Source: JBECKS01 sp964557005 (GTDB lineage: Bacteria > Pseudomonadota > Gammaproteobacteria > Pseudomonadales > JBECKS01). Taken from it: a stretch of DNA of 64,000 bases. Made by a program: the position numbers and the translations under genes. Under the pieces are notes generated by a model that was not told the origin of the DNA, did no database searches, and saw only the letters and a list, made by a program, of their open reading frames with translations. The stretch covers positions 442,223 to 506,222 of the forward strand of contig CAZKYI010000002.1 of NCBI GenBank assembly GCA_964557005.1. The letters run 5' to 3'. Of this stretch, positions 8,456 to 16,918 are shown piece after piece. The stretch's first letter is position 1. Each line of letters opens with the position of its first letter.

Positions 8456-9454
8456 TCAAAAAGTCCCGTTCGGGAAGAACTGTTTGCACCAGCGGCGATA
8501 AAGTGCCACGGGGCCATCACCATCACACAGATTGGGTGGCTTGATATAAACCTTGTGCCGCCAAATCGGAATATCCTGTTCCAGTTGTCGAGCCACTTCG
8601 TTGATAAAGGCGCGTCCAACGCCATCTACCGCATTCACGCCGTTCACTTTTTTAACAATGAAGTTAAAGCGGACGTGGAGATTCTGACCGTCCATCGGTG
8701 TCGATGAAGTCACCACCATCATGTCGGTAATGCCGCTGAATTGTGTGCGTTGAAAACCAAAGCCCCAGGATTTGGAATCAATCACCGAATTCATCACGCC
8801 TTTGGGCGTTGCCATACCGGTTTCAGAGCGCACGTGCATGATGGGGCCATCAATCTCGACCTTGCTTTCGGGTAAATCGGTTACGCCGTGCAGGTAGCGA
8901 AAATGCGCGCTATCCACCTGATTCTCACCCATCTCAATGTTATGCGTAGGAATAATCCATTCGTATTTTTCGTAATCCGTCCATTCGTCGCTGGCGACTT
9001 CAGGCAATTCGGGAATATCCCATTCAGGGTCGCCGCCTTCTTCGTTACACCAGGCCAGAATCAGCCCGTTTCTTTCGATGACATCCCAGGGAACAATTTT
9101 TGCGCGATTGGGAATTTTGTCAGAGTAAGGAATTTTTGCGCAGCTCCCATTACCGTTGAATTCCCATGCGTGGAAGGGGCAGCGAATCACTTCGCCGATA
9201 ACCTTGCCGCCATAACCCAGATGTGCGCCCATGTGCGGGCAGAAAGCATCAAGCAGTTTGGCTTCACCACTTTCGGTTCTGAATAACACCAGGTCGTGCC
9301 CGAAGTATTGCAGGGGTTTTACGTCGCCCGCTTTGAGCTGATCGGAAAACTCGACCATGTACCAGCCCTTGGGGTTGTGGGTGAAAGGCCAACGGGATTT
9401 TGGGCGGCTTGGATCGGCCACGGGCATATCATAAACACGGATTTTTTCAGACAT
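8456..9454 (-). CDS. Rieske [2Fe-2S] oxygenase, KshA / cholesterol-desaturase-like
   Basis: 332-residue terminal oxygenase. The Rieske ligands are Cys72-x-His74 and Cys92-x2-His95 (FCPHMG, CPFHAW). The mononuclear iron site is NQVDSAHFRYLH, giving Asp181, His184 and His189. Both the Rieske surroundings (GNGSCAKIPY) and the iron site resemble 3-ketosteroid 9-alpha-hydroxylase KshA and the DAF-36/Neverland sterol 7-desaturases, so a steroid-like substrate is the best guess. It needs a reductase (KshB-like) that is not in the window. The ATG at 9454 has GAGGAG about 8 bases upstream; a longer open frame to 9529 overlaps the preceding gene. It lies 10 bases after the defective acyl-CoA synthetase, so the two are probably cotranscribed. 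Confidence 0.92.
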   Translation of the reverse strand: MSEKIRVYDMPVADPSRPKSRWPFTHNPKGWYMVEFSDQLKAGDVKPLQYFGHDLVLFRTESGEAKLLDAFCPHMGAHLGYGGKVIGEVIRCPFHAWEFNGNGSCAKIPYSDKIPNRAKIVPWDVIERNGLILAWCNEEGGDPEWDIPELPEVASDEWTDYEKYEWIIPTHNIEMGENQVDSAHFRYLHGVTDLPESKVEIDGPIMHVRSETGMATPKGVMNSVIDSKSWGFGFQRTQFSGITDMMVVTSSTPMDGQNLHVRFNFIVKKVNGVNAVDGVGRAFINEVARQLEQDIPIWRHKVYIKPPNLCDGDGPVALYRRWCKQFFPNGTF

Positions 9455-9464
9455 TATTTTCTCC

Positions 9465-10385
9465 TCAGTTAAACCTGACGTTCTCTGCCTTGCCGATACG
9501 GTCACATAAAAGCAGAGAGCCTTCATCATTCAAATAGCTGACATTGTCCACTTCATAAATGGTGTTACCCCACCACGCCAGCATTTGCTGTTTGATGTGA
9601 GGAGGACAAGGCGCAGCGTAAATCATGGCGCGCGTTGAGGCGCAATCGTATTGTTCGCGTATTTTCGCAGGCAGTTGCAGTAAACGGTCGAACTGGGTGG
9701 GCATCATGTAGCTGGTGGTGACCTGATATTTATCAATCAGCGCGAGCATCTCTTCTGCCTGCCATTTATCCATAATTACCACAGCATGCCCCATGTGCAA
9801 TGCTGCCTGTGCATAGACCAAAACAGTGGTGTGATAGAGCGGAGTGCCACATAAATGCACATTTCTATCTTCAGGCAAGATGCCGTAGACAGAATAGACC
9901 GTCACCTTGCCAGTTGAGCATTGGGCAGGTGCTTCGGTGCTTGCGCCTTCAAGAAAGCGCGCATAGGGCTGAAAGCCTTCGAGCGCACCGCCAATGCAAA
10001 TACGGCCATCGGGAAAGCCTGATTCAGTCACTGCTTTCTGGCTGGCCTTGGCGATGTCGGTTTCGTTTGCGCAAGCAAAAAAAGCCCTGGCCGCAGAGTC
10101 TTTCAAAATGTTGGCCACTTCCGCGCCAGTCAGATGCCAATCCACCGGCATCATGCAATAGCCGCTTTGGGCGCAAGCGAGATAAACCGCAAGAAATTCA
10201 GCACTGTTGGGCAACATGCACGCCACCACGTCATTACGGCGTAAACCCATGTCATGGAGTTTGTTGGAAATCTTGTTACATTCGGCATGCAGTTGACCAC
10301 GTGTCCATTCGCGACCATCGGGGTCAACCAGCGCAAGCACGTCAGGGTTTTTTTCGGCAAATTGCCAAAAACCTAAATCAGACAT
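9465..10385 (-). CDS. Acyl-CoA synthetase-like protein lacking P-loop and C-terminal domain
   Basis: 306 residues against the usual 500 or more. The N-terminal half and the segment VHLCGTPLYHTTVLV ... AAPCPPHIKQQMLAWWG align well with AMP-binding ligases, including the paralogue at 1-994. Two blocks are absent in frame. About 28 residues carrying the ATP-binding SSGTTGRPKG loop are gone near residues 154-165. Nearly everything between the YEYYAGTEG position (residue 279) and the late YLNDEGSLLLCDR motif (residue 284) is gone, and the C-terminal domain with the catalytic lysine is missing. It cannot be a normal adenylating enzyme. It is either a decaying remnant with an open frame or a repurposed binding protein. 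The ATG at 10385 with AGGT upstream is preferred over a TTG at 10415. Confidence 0.85.
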   Translation of the reverse strand: MSDLGFWQFAEKNPDVLALVDPDGREWTRGQLHAECNKISNKLHDMGLRRNDVVACMLPNSAEFLAVYLACAQSGYCMMPVDWHLTGAEVANILKDSAARAFFACANETDIAKASQKAVTESGFPDGRICIGGALEGFQPYARFLEGASTEAPAQCSTGKVTVYSVYGILPEDRNVHLCGTPLYHTTVLVYAQAALHMGHAVVIMDKWQAEEMLALIDKYQVTTSYMMPTQFDRLLQLPAKIREQYDCASTRAMIYAAPCPPHIKQQMLAWWGNTIYEVDNVSYLNDEGSLLLCDRIGKAENVRFN

Positions 10386-10544
10386 CGGGATACCTACATC
10401 AGCAAAGTCAAACAAATGCTAGCGGGTTTTAATGCGGGTTTGACCGTCCATTTGAATGATGATTTGTTTGTGCGGGCTACATGGATTTTTTTATAAATAG
10501 GCTATACTGATTTGCACATCACTCCATTTAAAAAGCAGAAAAAT

Positions 10545-11753
10545 ATGAGCAAAAAAATTTTTGATTTATGTGTTTTTGGTGCCAGCGGTTTTACAGGAAC
10601 CTTGGTAGCACAGTATCTGAGCACACATGCAGATACACAAAAACTAAGCTGGGCATTGGCAGGGCGTAACAAGCAAAAACTGCAACAGGTGCTGGAACAG
10701 CTTTCGGGCACATCGAAACCTGAGCTGGTGGTTGCCGATGTGGGCGACTTTGACAGCTTGTTAGCGATGACAGAAAAATCAAAAGTCGTTATCACCACTG
10801 TTGGCCCTTATACCTTGTATGGTGAACCTCTGGTGCGTGCCTGTATTGAAAACAAAACGCACTATGTCGATTTAACGGGCGAGCCAAATTTTGTCGATGT
10901 GATTCGCTATAAGTATCATCAGGCGGCTGTCGATGCAAAAGTGAAAATTATTAACGCCTGTGGTTTTGACAGTATTCCGCATGATTTGGGTGTGTTGTAT
11001 TGCGTGAATCAACTCGGGAAAAATGTTGCACAAGACAATCAAAAATACATGCAAATTCACTGCGAAGGTTTTGTTAGAACCAATGCACGCTTTTCAGGTG
11101 GAACCTGGCATTCGGCGATTGCAGCGATGTCTTCGATGATTGCACATCGAAAAAAACAGCAGGAATGGAAACGTGAAGGTTACAGCGGTAAGGAAAATAT
11201 CGCAGCAGGCAGAAAAGTGCGTTTGTCGGGATTGGTTCCAACATGGAGCAGGGCGTTTTCCCGTGTAGCACTTCCCATGCCCACCATTGATCCGCAAATC
11301 GTTGCGAGAAGCGCACAGTTGAGAACCGATTATGGTGTGCGTTTTACTTATGCACATTATCTGCTGCTGGAAAAAGGCTGGTACATTTTGGTGTTGCCAT
11401 TTGGTATCAGCGCAGTGTTTTTGCTGGCACAGTTTCGACGTGGCAGGGAGCGTCTGGCAAAAGTGATTCAGCCGGGTGATGGCCCAAGTCAGGCTACAAG
11501 AGATAACAGTTGGTTTTCGGTGGATTTTTTTGCCGAGTCAGGCGCACAAAAACTCCGTGCCAGAGTGAGCGGTGGTGATCCTGGCTATACGGAAACCTCA
11601 AAAATGCTGGCTGAATCGGCTTTGTGTCTGGCATTAAATGAAGGAAAGCTTCCACCGTTCTATGGCATAACAACCACAGCCGCTGCACTGGGCGAGCACT
11701 TGATTGAGCGTTTGCAAACAGCAGGGATTTGTTTTGAGGTAGTCGATGACTGA
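10545..11753 (+). CDS. Saccharopine dehydrogenase-like / trans-acting enoyl reductase family oxidoreductase
   Basis: 402-residue NAD(P)-dependent oxidoreductase with a Rossmann fingerprint CVFGASGFTG at residues 6-15. The blocks TTVGPYTLYGEPLVRAC, HYVDLTGE and ACGFDSIPHDLG are typical of the SCCPDH / trans-acting enoyl reductase family, whose mycobacterial member works on phenolic glycolipid precursors. A hydrophobic segment near residues 280-300 (WYILVLPFGISAVFLLAQF) suggests membrane association. The ATG at 10545 is used rather than a TTG at 10512. It is divergent from the defective synthetase and overlaps the GH3 gene by 8 bases (ATGACTGA), so the two are translationally coupled. The substrate is unknown; a lipid is likely. 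Confidence 0.85.
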   Translation: MSKKIFDLCVFGASGFTGTLVAQYLSTHADTQKLSWALAGRNKQKLQQVLEQLSGTSKPELVVADVGDFDSLLAMTEKSKVVITTVGPYTLYGEPLVRACIENKTHYVDLTGEPNFVDVIRYKYHQAAVDAKVKIINACGFDSIPHDLGVLYCVNQLGKNVAQDNQKYMQIHCEGFVRTNARFSGGTWHSAIAAMSSMIAHRKKQQEWKREGYSGKENIAAGRKVRLSGLVPTWSRAFSRVALPMPTIDPQIVARSAQLRTDYGVRFTYAHYLLLEKGWYILVLPFGISAVFLLAQFRRGRERLAKVIQPGDGPSQATRDNSWFSVDFFAESGAQKLRARVSGGDPGYTETSKMLAESALCLALNEGKLPPFYGITTTAAALGEHLIERLQTAGICFEVVDD

Positions 11754-13785
11754 AGCCATTTTCCCATTCAGAAATCAGACGCTTGATATTGAAGCGCGTC
11801 TTGATGATTTAATGTCACGCCTGACACTTGATGAAAAATTTGAACTCAGTTCAGGAAAATCCTTGTTCAAGGCGCGTGGGGTTAAACGTCTGGGGATTAA
11901 ACCCTTTGCCATGAGTGATGGCCCTGTGGGCGTGGCTTTTCATTCTTCGTTAAAACGCAATACCTATTTTCCTGCAACCATTGGCTTGGCTGCTTCATGG
12001 AATACCGAATTATGCAGGCAGTTTGGTGAGGCGATTGCCAAAGAAACCCGTGCGGTGGGGCGCTCGATGATTTTAGGGCCGGGCATTAACATTTGTCGCA
12101 GCCCCTTGAATGGCAGAACCTTTGAATATCTGGGTGAAGACCCGTATCACAATGCACGTCTTGCGGTGCCGATTGTGCAGGGCATTCAAAGCCGGAAGAT
12201 TTCTTCGTGTGTAAAACACTATGCGGCGAATAATCAGGAAACGCGAAGATTTCGCGTTGATGTACAAGTCAGCAAACGTGCGATGGAAGAAATTTATTTG
12301 CCTGCCTTTAAAGCCTGTGTTGAAGAAGCTGATGCGTGGTCGGTGATGGCCTGTTACAACAAGGTCAATGGTTTATACGGTTGCGAACATAAAGAGCTGT
12401 TGGTGGAGCGTTTGCTGCATCGATATGGTTTCAGCGGTTTTGTGGTATCCGACTGGTTCGCAGCCAATAAAACCCGAAGCACGGGTGCCTGTGTAGAAGG
12501 CGGTTTGGCGTTGGATATGCCAGGAAATTTTCCACCCATTCCGAAAATGAAATATCGTTTGCAGCCAAACAACATGCGCAAGGCTTTCGCGGCGGGAGAA
12601 TTTTCTGAACAGGCGCTCGATAGAAATTTGCGCGGCTATTTACGCACGCAACTGAGAACGGGTGCTTTTGATGCCCCTGAAACGCTGCCCAAAGGCGAAA
12701 GAAATACACCACAAATTCAACAGATTGCGCGAAACATTGCCAATGAAAGCATGGTGTTGCTCAAGAACGAACGCGCTTGCCTGCCTTTGAAAAAAAGCAT
12801 CACCAAACTGGCGGTGCTTGGTGCAAACAAAAACAAACGCATGGCTTATTTATTTTATGGCGGAAGCTCTGCGGTTTGGCCGCCGTATGAAATCACACCG
12901 CTGAAAGGCATCAGGGAAAAAGCGCTACAGATGGATTCACTTCAACTGGTAAATGATGCCGCGATTGCCGATGCTGCAATCGTGGTGGTGGGTTTAAGCC
13001 ATCGCCCCGGGGGTGATTCCGAAGGTTTTGATCGCAAACATTTAGGGCTTCCCAAAAAACAGGTGCAACTGATTAAGGAAACCGCGCGTGTTAATCCGAA
13101 TACCATTGTGGTGCTGGTGAGTGGAAGCCCTGTCGCGATGAGTGAGTGGTTAGATGATGTGCCTGCGGTTGTGCAAATGTGGTATGCGGGTATGGAAGGT
13201 GGGCGTGCGCTGGCGGATATATTGTTCGGTGATGTCAATCCATCAGCAAAATTGCCGGTGACTTTCCCGAAACACCTGAAAGATTCTCCCGCGCACGAAA
13301 GTGAACTCACCTTTCCGGGTAACGACAAAGTGTTCTACAAGGAAGATATTTTTGTCGGCTATCGACATTTTGACAAACACAATATCGAACCGCTTTTTCC
13401 TTTTGGTTTTGGTTTGTCTTACAGTGAATTTGAATATGCCAATTTATTGCTCGATAAACATGAACTTGCAGAAAACGGCTTGTTGAATATTGAAGTGGAC
13501 ATTAAAAACACCAGCACAATCGATGGCGCAGAGATTGTGCAACTGTATGTCAGTCAGGTGCAAAGTGCGGTTGAAAGGCCAGCCAAGGAATTAAAAGGCT
13601 TTCAAAAAATTGTTTTAAAAGCAGGTGAGCAAGGCAGTGTGCATTTTCAACTGAATGCAAAAGATTTGGCGTATTTCGATGAAGCAAAAGATGCGTGGTT
13701 TGCCGAGGCAGGAAAATATGAAGTGCATATTGCCGCTTCAAGCAGAGATATAAAACTCAGCAGCAGTTTTGAGTTTAAAAAATAA
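11746..13785 (+). CDS. Glycoside hydrolase family 3 beta-glucosidase-like enzyme
   Basis: 679 residues with an N-terminal GH3 barrel (about 1-290), a GH3 C-terminal alpha/beta domain (about 340-560) and a fibronectin-III-like end (about 590-665). The catalytic nucleophile is Asp236 in GFVVSDWFA; the substrate-site blocks KHYAANNQETRR and GRTFEYLGEDP are present. No signal peptide is visible, so it should act in the cytoplasm on an imported or internal beta-glycoside. It starts inside the end of the saccharopine-dehydrogenase-like gene, which suggests action on a glycosylated lipid or sterol rather than polymer breakdown; that is inference. A hairpin terminator starts at its stop codon. Confidence 0.92.
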   Translation: MTEAIFPFRNQTLDIEARLDDLMSRLTLDEKFELSSGKSLFKARGVKRLGIKPFAMSDGPVGVAFHSSLKRNTYFPATIGLAASWNTELCRQFGEAIAKETRAVGRSMILGPGINICRSPLNGRTFEYLGEDPYHNARLAVPIVQGIQSRKISSCVKHYAANNQETRRFRVDVQVSKRAMEEIYLPAFKACVEEADAWSVMACYNKVNGLYGCEHKELLVERLLHRYGFSGFVVSDWFAANKTRSTGACVEGGLALDMPGNFPPIPKMKYRLQPNNMRKAFAAGEFSEQALDRNLRGYLRTQLRTGAFDAPETLPKGERNTPQIQQIARNIANESMVLLKNERACLPLKKSITKLAVLGANKNKRMAYLFYGGSSAVWPPYEITPLKGIREKALQMDSLQLVNDAAIADAAIVVVGLSHRPGGDSEGFDRKHLGLPKKQVQLIKETARVNPNTIVVLVSGSPVAMSEWLDDVPAVVQMWYAGMEGGRALADILFGDVNPSAKLPVTFPKHLKDSPAHESELTFPGNDKVFYKEDIFVGYRHFDKHNIEPLFPFGFGLSYSEFEYANLLLDKHELAENGLLNIEVDIKNTSTIDGAEIVQLYVSQVQSAVERPAKELKGFQKIVLKAGEQGSVHFQLNAKDLAYFDEAKDAWFAEAGKYEVHIAASSRDIKLSSSFEFKK

Positions 13786-13810
13786 AAAGCCCACATGGCG
13801 TGGGCTTTTT
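13784..13810. terminator. Bidirectional terminator between GH3 and porin genes
   Basis: AAAAAGCCCAC / GTGGGCTTTTT (13784-13794 and 13800-13810) forms an 11-bp perfect stem with a 5-base loop and T runs on both strands. It lies between convergent genes and overlaps the GH3 stop codon. Confidence 0.88.
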
Positions 13811-13835
13811 GTTTTCAGCTTAAGGGGTTTTTAGA

Positions 13836-14507
13836 TTAGAAGCCAAGGCTGTCGAAAGATTTGCTCACACTCAGAGTCAGATAACCACTCATTTTGCCTG
13901 CAAAATCGTCTTCTTCAACGGTACCCAAAGTTAAAGCAACATCCAGACCGGAGATTTCACCTGCGGCTGAAACTTCCAGGTAAGTCCACGCATCATCATC
14001 AGCATCGGTATCTGGATCAACATTACCCACGGTGAGACTGTAAATGTCGTTAAGCGCGTAAGAGAGCGCAACGTGACGGTAGTCAACTGCATCAACACCG
14101 CTAACATTTGCATCAGCCTGACCAATATCAACCGCCAAACCAAAGCTGCCCATGCCCAAACCAAGATTCAGTTCATGCTCAAAGTTTGTAGCGTAGGTAT
14201 ACTCATAGCGCGTATATCCTACAGACCAGCTGAAGCTGTCGGTTTCCTGACCGTAAGAAAGATAAATATCATACTCCAGACCAGTACCAGCAGTAGCGTC
14301 ATCAATCGCCCAGACACCGGCAGAAAAACCGCTGTCGTTGCTGTAATCGATACTGACGTTGGCACTGGATTCGCCTAAAGCGACACCGCGATAGACATAA
14401 TCCGATACCCAGCCAACAGTCGCACCGACTTCTGCCTGAGCTGGAGTGGAAAGCGCAACCGCGCCCAAAGTTGCTGCGGCTACCGCAGTGATGAGTTTTC
14501 TAGACAT
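13836..14507 (-). CDS. TorF family putative outer-membrane porin (Gcw_chp)
   Basis: 223-residue precursor with a classic signal peptide cut after AQA (residue 25). The mature part starts with VGWVSDYVYRGVALGE, the signature of the TIGR02001/TorF family, and continues as alternating aromatic and polar strands of a small beta-barrel, ending in aromatic residues (SLGF). It would form a channel in the outer membrane; the solute is unknown. The ATG at 14507 has GGGGGA about 8 bases upstream. It is convergent with the GH3 gene across a shared terminator. It may admit a substrate for the neighbouring enzymes, but only position supports that. Confidence 0.85.
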   Translation of the reverse strand: MSRKLITAVAAATLGAVALSTPAQAEVGATVGWVSDYVYRGVALGESSANVSIDYSNDSGFSAGVWAIDDATAGTGLEYDIYLSYGQETDSFSWSVGYTRYEYTYATNFEHELNLGLGMGSFGLAVDIGQADANVSGVDAVDYRHVALSYALNDIYSLTVGNVDPDTDADDDAWTYLEVSAAGEISGLDVALTLGTVEEDDFAGKMSGYLTLSVSKSFDSLGF

Positions 14508-14593
14508 TTGGATTCCCCCAAAATATTTTAAGTTGAGTCGCCTGTCCAACAGAGAAAACTGTTAAACAGTGCGGGTTTACATGCATATACACA

Positions 14594-14624
14594 AGGCCGA
14601 AAAACTGCTTTTTAAATTCGGCCT
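14594..14624. repeat. Inverted repeat upstream of the porin gene
   Basis: AGGCCGAA at 14594-14601 and TTCGGCCT at 14617-14624 are perfect 8-base arms around a 15-base AT-rich loop. No T run follows on either strand as in a terminator. It lies about 90 bases upstream of the porin start, so it could be an operator, an mRNA 5' structure or the end of the crotonase transcript. A smaller dyad ACTGTT-A-AACAGT is close by at 14557-14569. The rest of 14508-14770 shows no gene. Confidence 0.4.
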
Positions 14625-14770
14625 ATGGGGGAAAGTATATTTAAGGAAATCTAATAAAATCAGTGATTTTTTTGGGAAAATTCAGGCAGTTCACCCTGTT
14701 TTGCACCGCTTTTGTGCAGGTTTTGTTGCTAACCATTACGCCATGAACTGTTATGGGGCAAATATCAAAA

Positions 14771-15580
14771 TTATGCAGGATTTTTGAATTTTGGTGGGCG
14801 ACTTTGCATGTTGGCTGTCACCGCTTCTATTTGATTTTCCTTACCCATGATTTGTTTTTGAAGCGTTGCTTCCATTGCCATTGCTTCTTTGGCAGGCAAG
14901 CGCCAGGCATTTTCGATGAGCTGTTTTCCGGTGCGAATTGCATCGGGCGATTTGCTGGCAATCAGTTCAGCCAGTTCAAATGCGCTGGCGAGATGATCGC
15001 TAACAACTTTATTTACAAGGCCAACTTGCAGTGCTTCTGCACTTTCCACAATTCTGCCAGTGTAGGTAAGTTCTTTTGCAACCGCCATGCTTACAATGTT
15101 GGGCAGTGTTGCAAAGGCCGACATGTCAGGAATCAAACCCCATTTGATTTCCATAATCGAAAGTCTGGCATCTTCACGCGCTATGCGAATATCCGCACCC
15201 ATCGCAATCTGAAAACCGCCACCATAAGCTGCGCCATGCAAGGCGGCAATCACGGGTACTTTTTGTTCTGTCCAGACATAGGCAGGCTTCTGGAAAAAAT
15301 TGGCGCTTTCACCTGCTGGTGGCAGGAAGCGTTCACCGTCTTTGCCTGCGCCGCCATTGGGTTCTGACATCACGGACATGAAATCCAGGCCTGCGCAAAA
15401 TCCTTTACCTTCGCCAGACAGAACTATCACGCGCACATTGTTGTTAGATTTCAGGCTTTCTCCCACTTCCGCGATTGCACGAAACATATTGAGATTGAGT
15501 GCATTGTATTTATCTGCCCGATTCAATCTGACATCGGCAACACCGTTATTGTTGATTGATAAAGTCACCAGTTCGCTCAT
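14771..15580 (-). CDS. Crotonase family enoyl-CoA hydratase/isomerase
   Basis: 269-residue crotonase-fold enzyme acting on acyl-CoA double bonds. The oxyanion-hole blocks GKGFCAGLDF and HGAAYGGGFQ are intact. The catalytic region reads MEIKWGLIPDMSA. The Glu aligns with Glu164 of enoyl-CoA hydratase, while the Asp in LIPD falls where dienoyl-CoA isomerases carry their catalytic Asp. A role in delta3,5-delta2,4-dienoyl-CoA isomerisation is therefore as likely as simple hydration. The ATG at 15580 follows GGGAGAAC. It is transcribed toward the porin and lies 30 bases after the PA4642-like gene on the same strand. Such enzymes serve beta-oxidation of unsaturated or ring-derived acids. Confidence 0.9.
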   Translation of the reverse strand: MSELVTLSINNNGVADVRLNRADKYNALNLNMFRAIAEVGESLKSNNNVRVIVLSGEGKGFCAGLDFMSVMSEPNGGAGKDGERFLPPAGESANFFQKPAYVWTEQKVPVIAALHGAAYGGGFQIAMGADIRIAREDARLSIMEIKWGLIPDMSAFATLPNIVSMAVAKELTYTGRIVESAEALQVGLVNKVVSDHLASAFELAELIASKSPDAIRTGKQLIENAWRLPAKEAMAMEATLQKQIMGKENQIEAVTANMQSRPPKFKNPA

Positions 15581-15610
15581 GGTAGTTCTCCCGAAGAAAG
15601 AAGGTTGGAT

Positions 15611-15901
15611 TTATTGTGCACCGGCAGCGATGAGAATTTCCTGATACTCAGCCGATTTTTTATGCGTTTGAATTTGCTGCAAGAGTGTTTCACCGCGTGC
15701 GGATTGTGCATTGATGTTGCCACCCGCTTCTACGAATAATTCAATGAATTCCTCGAAATAGACAGCGGGCATACCGCGATAGGCTTTTTGCAGGCGGTGG
15801 AAATCAGGATTTTCACCAGCAGGTGCATCCAGCACCAGAAATTGTTTGATGCGATCTTCATTGAGCACTTCATCAAGCACTTTGATTTTATCTTTTTTCA
15901 T
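15611..15901 (-). CDS. PA4642 family conserved protein
   Basis: 96-residue protein matching, from memory, the Pseudomonas PA4642 family: an N-terminal KKDKIKVLDEVLNEDRIKQFL block, then AGENPDFHRLQKAYRG and a C-terminal ankyrin-like NINAQSARGETLL repeat. The function is not known. The ATG at 15901 is used; an upstream in-frame TTG at 15928 would add nine residues. It is just upstream of the crotonase gene on the same strand and divergent from the dehydrogenase at 16013. Confidence 0.8.
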   Translation of the reverse strand: MKKDKIKVLDEVLNEDRIKQFLVLDAPAGENPDFHRLQKAYRGMPAVYFEEFIELFVEAGGNINAQSARGETLLQQIQTHKKSAEYQEILIAAGAQ

Positions 15902-16012
15902 AACTTTTATAACAACAAGAAAGGTCAAATACGAAGTGGCTCATTCTAATGGAAATAGCGGACGGTAAGAAGAACACTTACAATGACGCTCTATCAAACA
16001 GAGGGCATACAA

Positions 16013-16900
16013 GTGAAACTGGCATTTCTGGGTTTGGGGGTGATGGGCTTCCCAATGGCAGGGCATCTGATACAGGCAGGGCACGAGCTTACTGTGTTCA
16101 ATCGCAACTCTGAGCGCTCGGCTTTATGGCTGCGTCAATATGCACATCCACAACAAACGGTGAAGCTGCAAAGTGCGAGCACCATTGCACAAGCGTGTCA
16201 CGAAGCCGATGTGATTTTCAGTTGTTTGGGAAATGATGCCGATGTCAGGGAAGTGATGCTGGGTGAAGCAGGCGTGCTGTCAGTGGTTAAATCAGGTGCT
16301 TTGGTGTGTGATCACACCACCACCTCTGCGATGCTGGCGCAGGAATTGAATGCACAGTTTTCAGCAAAGGGCGTGAGTTTTCTCGATGCGCCTGTTTCTG
16401 GCGGGCAGGTGGGTGCAGAGAATGGCAAGCTCTCGATTATGTTGGGTGGTACGCAAGCAGATTTTAATCGTGTTGAAGTGTTGTTGCAGTGTTATGCGAA
16501 AAGTTTGAATTTGATTGGTGAATCCGGCAGCGGTCAACTGGCCAAAATGGTTAACCAGATTTGTATTTGCGGTATTTTGCAAGGCTTGTCAGAAGCATTG
16601 TATTTTGGAGAACAGGTTCAGCTTGATATGGAAAAAGTTATTGCTGCAATCAGTGGTGGCGCTGCGCAAAGCTGGCAAATGGAAAACCGTGCTTCCACCA
16701 TGTTGCAAAGACAATTCAATTTTGGTTTTGCGGTAGACTGGATGCGCAAGGATTTGTCCTTTGTATTGGCAGAAGCACACAACAGGCAGATTGATTTGGC
16801 GTTGGTCAGGCAGGTCGATGCGAATTATGCGAAGGTGCAGGAGCTGGGTGGAAATCGCTGGGATACTTCCAGCCTGATGGCACTTTTTCCAAAAATTTAA
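16013..16900 (+). CDS. 3-hydroxyisobutyrate dehydrogenase-like NAD(P)-dependent oxidoreductase
   Basis: About 295 residues of the beta-hydroxyacid dehydrogenase family. The N terminus MKLAFLGLGVMGFPMAGHL holds the GxGxMG nucleotide fingerprint. The substrate block is DAPVSGGQVGAENG, and the catalytic lysine lies in GQLAKMVNQI. It would oxidise a short 3-hydroxyacid or reduce a semialdehyde. I prefer the GTG at 16013 because GAGGG lies 7 bases upstream and the product then starts where the family normally starts; an ATG at 15983 would add ten residues. The LpxL-like gene begins 18 bases after its stop, so the two may be cotranscribed. Confidence 0.88.
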   Translation: MKLAFLGLGVMGFPMAGHLIQAGHELTVFNRNSERSALWLRQYAHPQQTVKLQSASTIAQACHEADVIFSCLGNDADVREVMLGEAGVLSVVKSGALVCDHTTTSAMLAQELNAQFSAKGVSFLDAPVSGGQVGAENGKLSIMLGGTQADFNRVEVLLQCYAKSLNLIGESGSGQLAKMVNQICICGILQGLSEALYFGEQVQLDMEKVIAAISGGAAQSWQMENRASTMLQRQFNFGFAVDWMRKDLSFVLAEAHNRQIDLALVRQVDANYAKVQELGGNRWDTSSLMALFPKI

Positions 16901-16918
16901 TTTTTTTCAGAGCATTCA

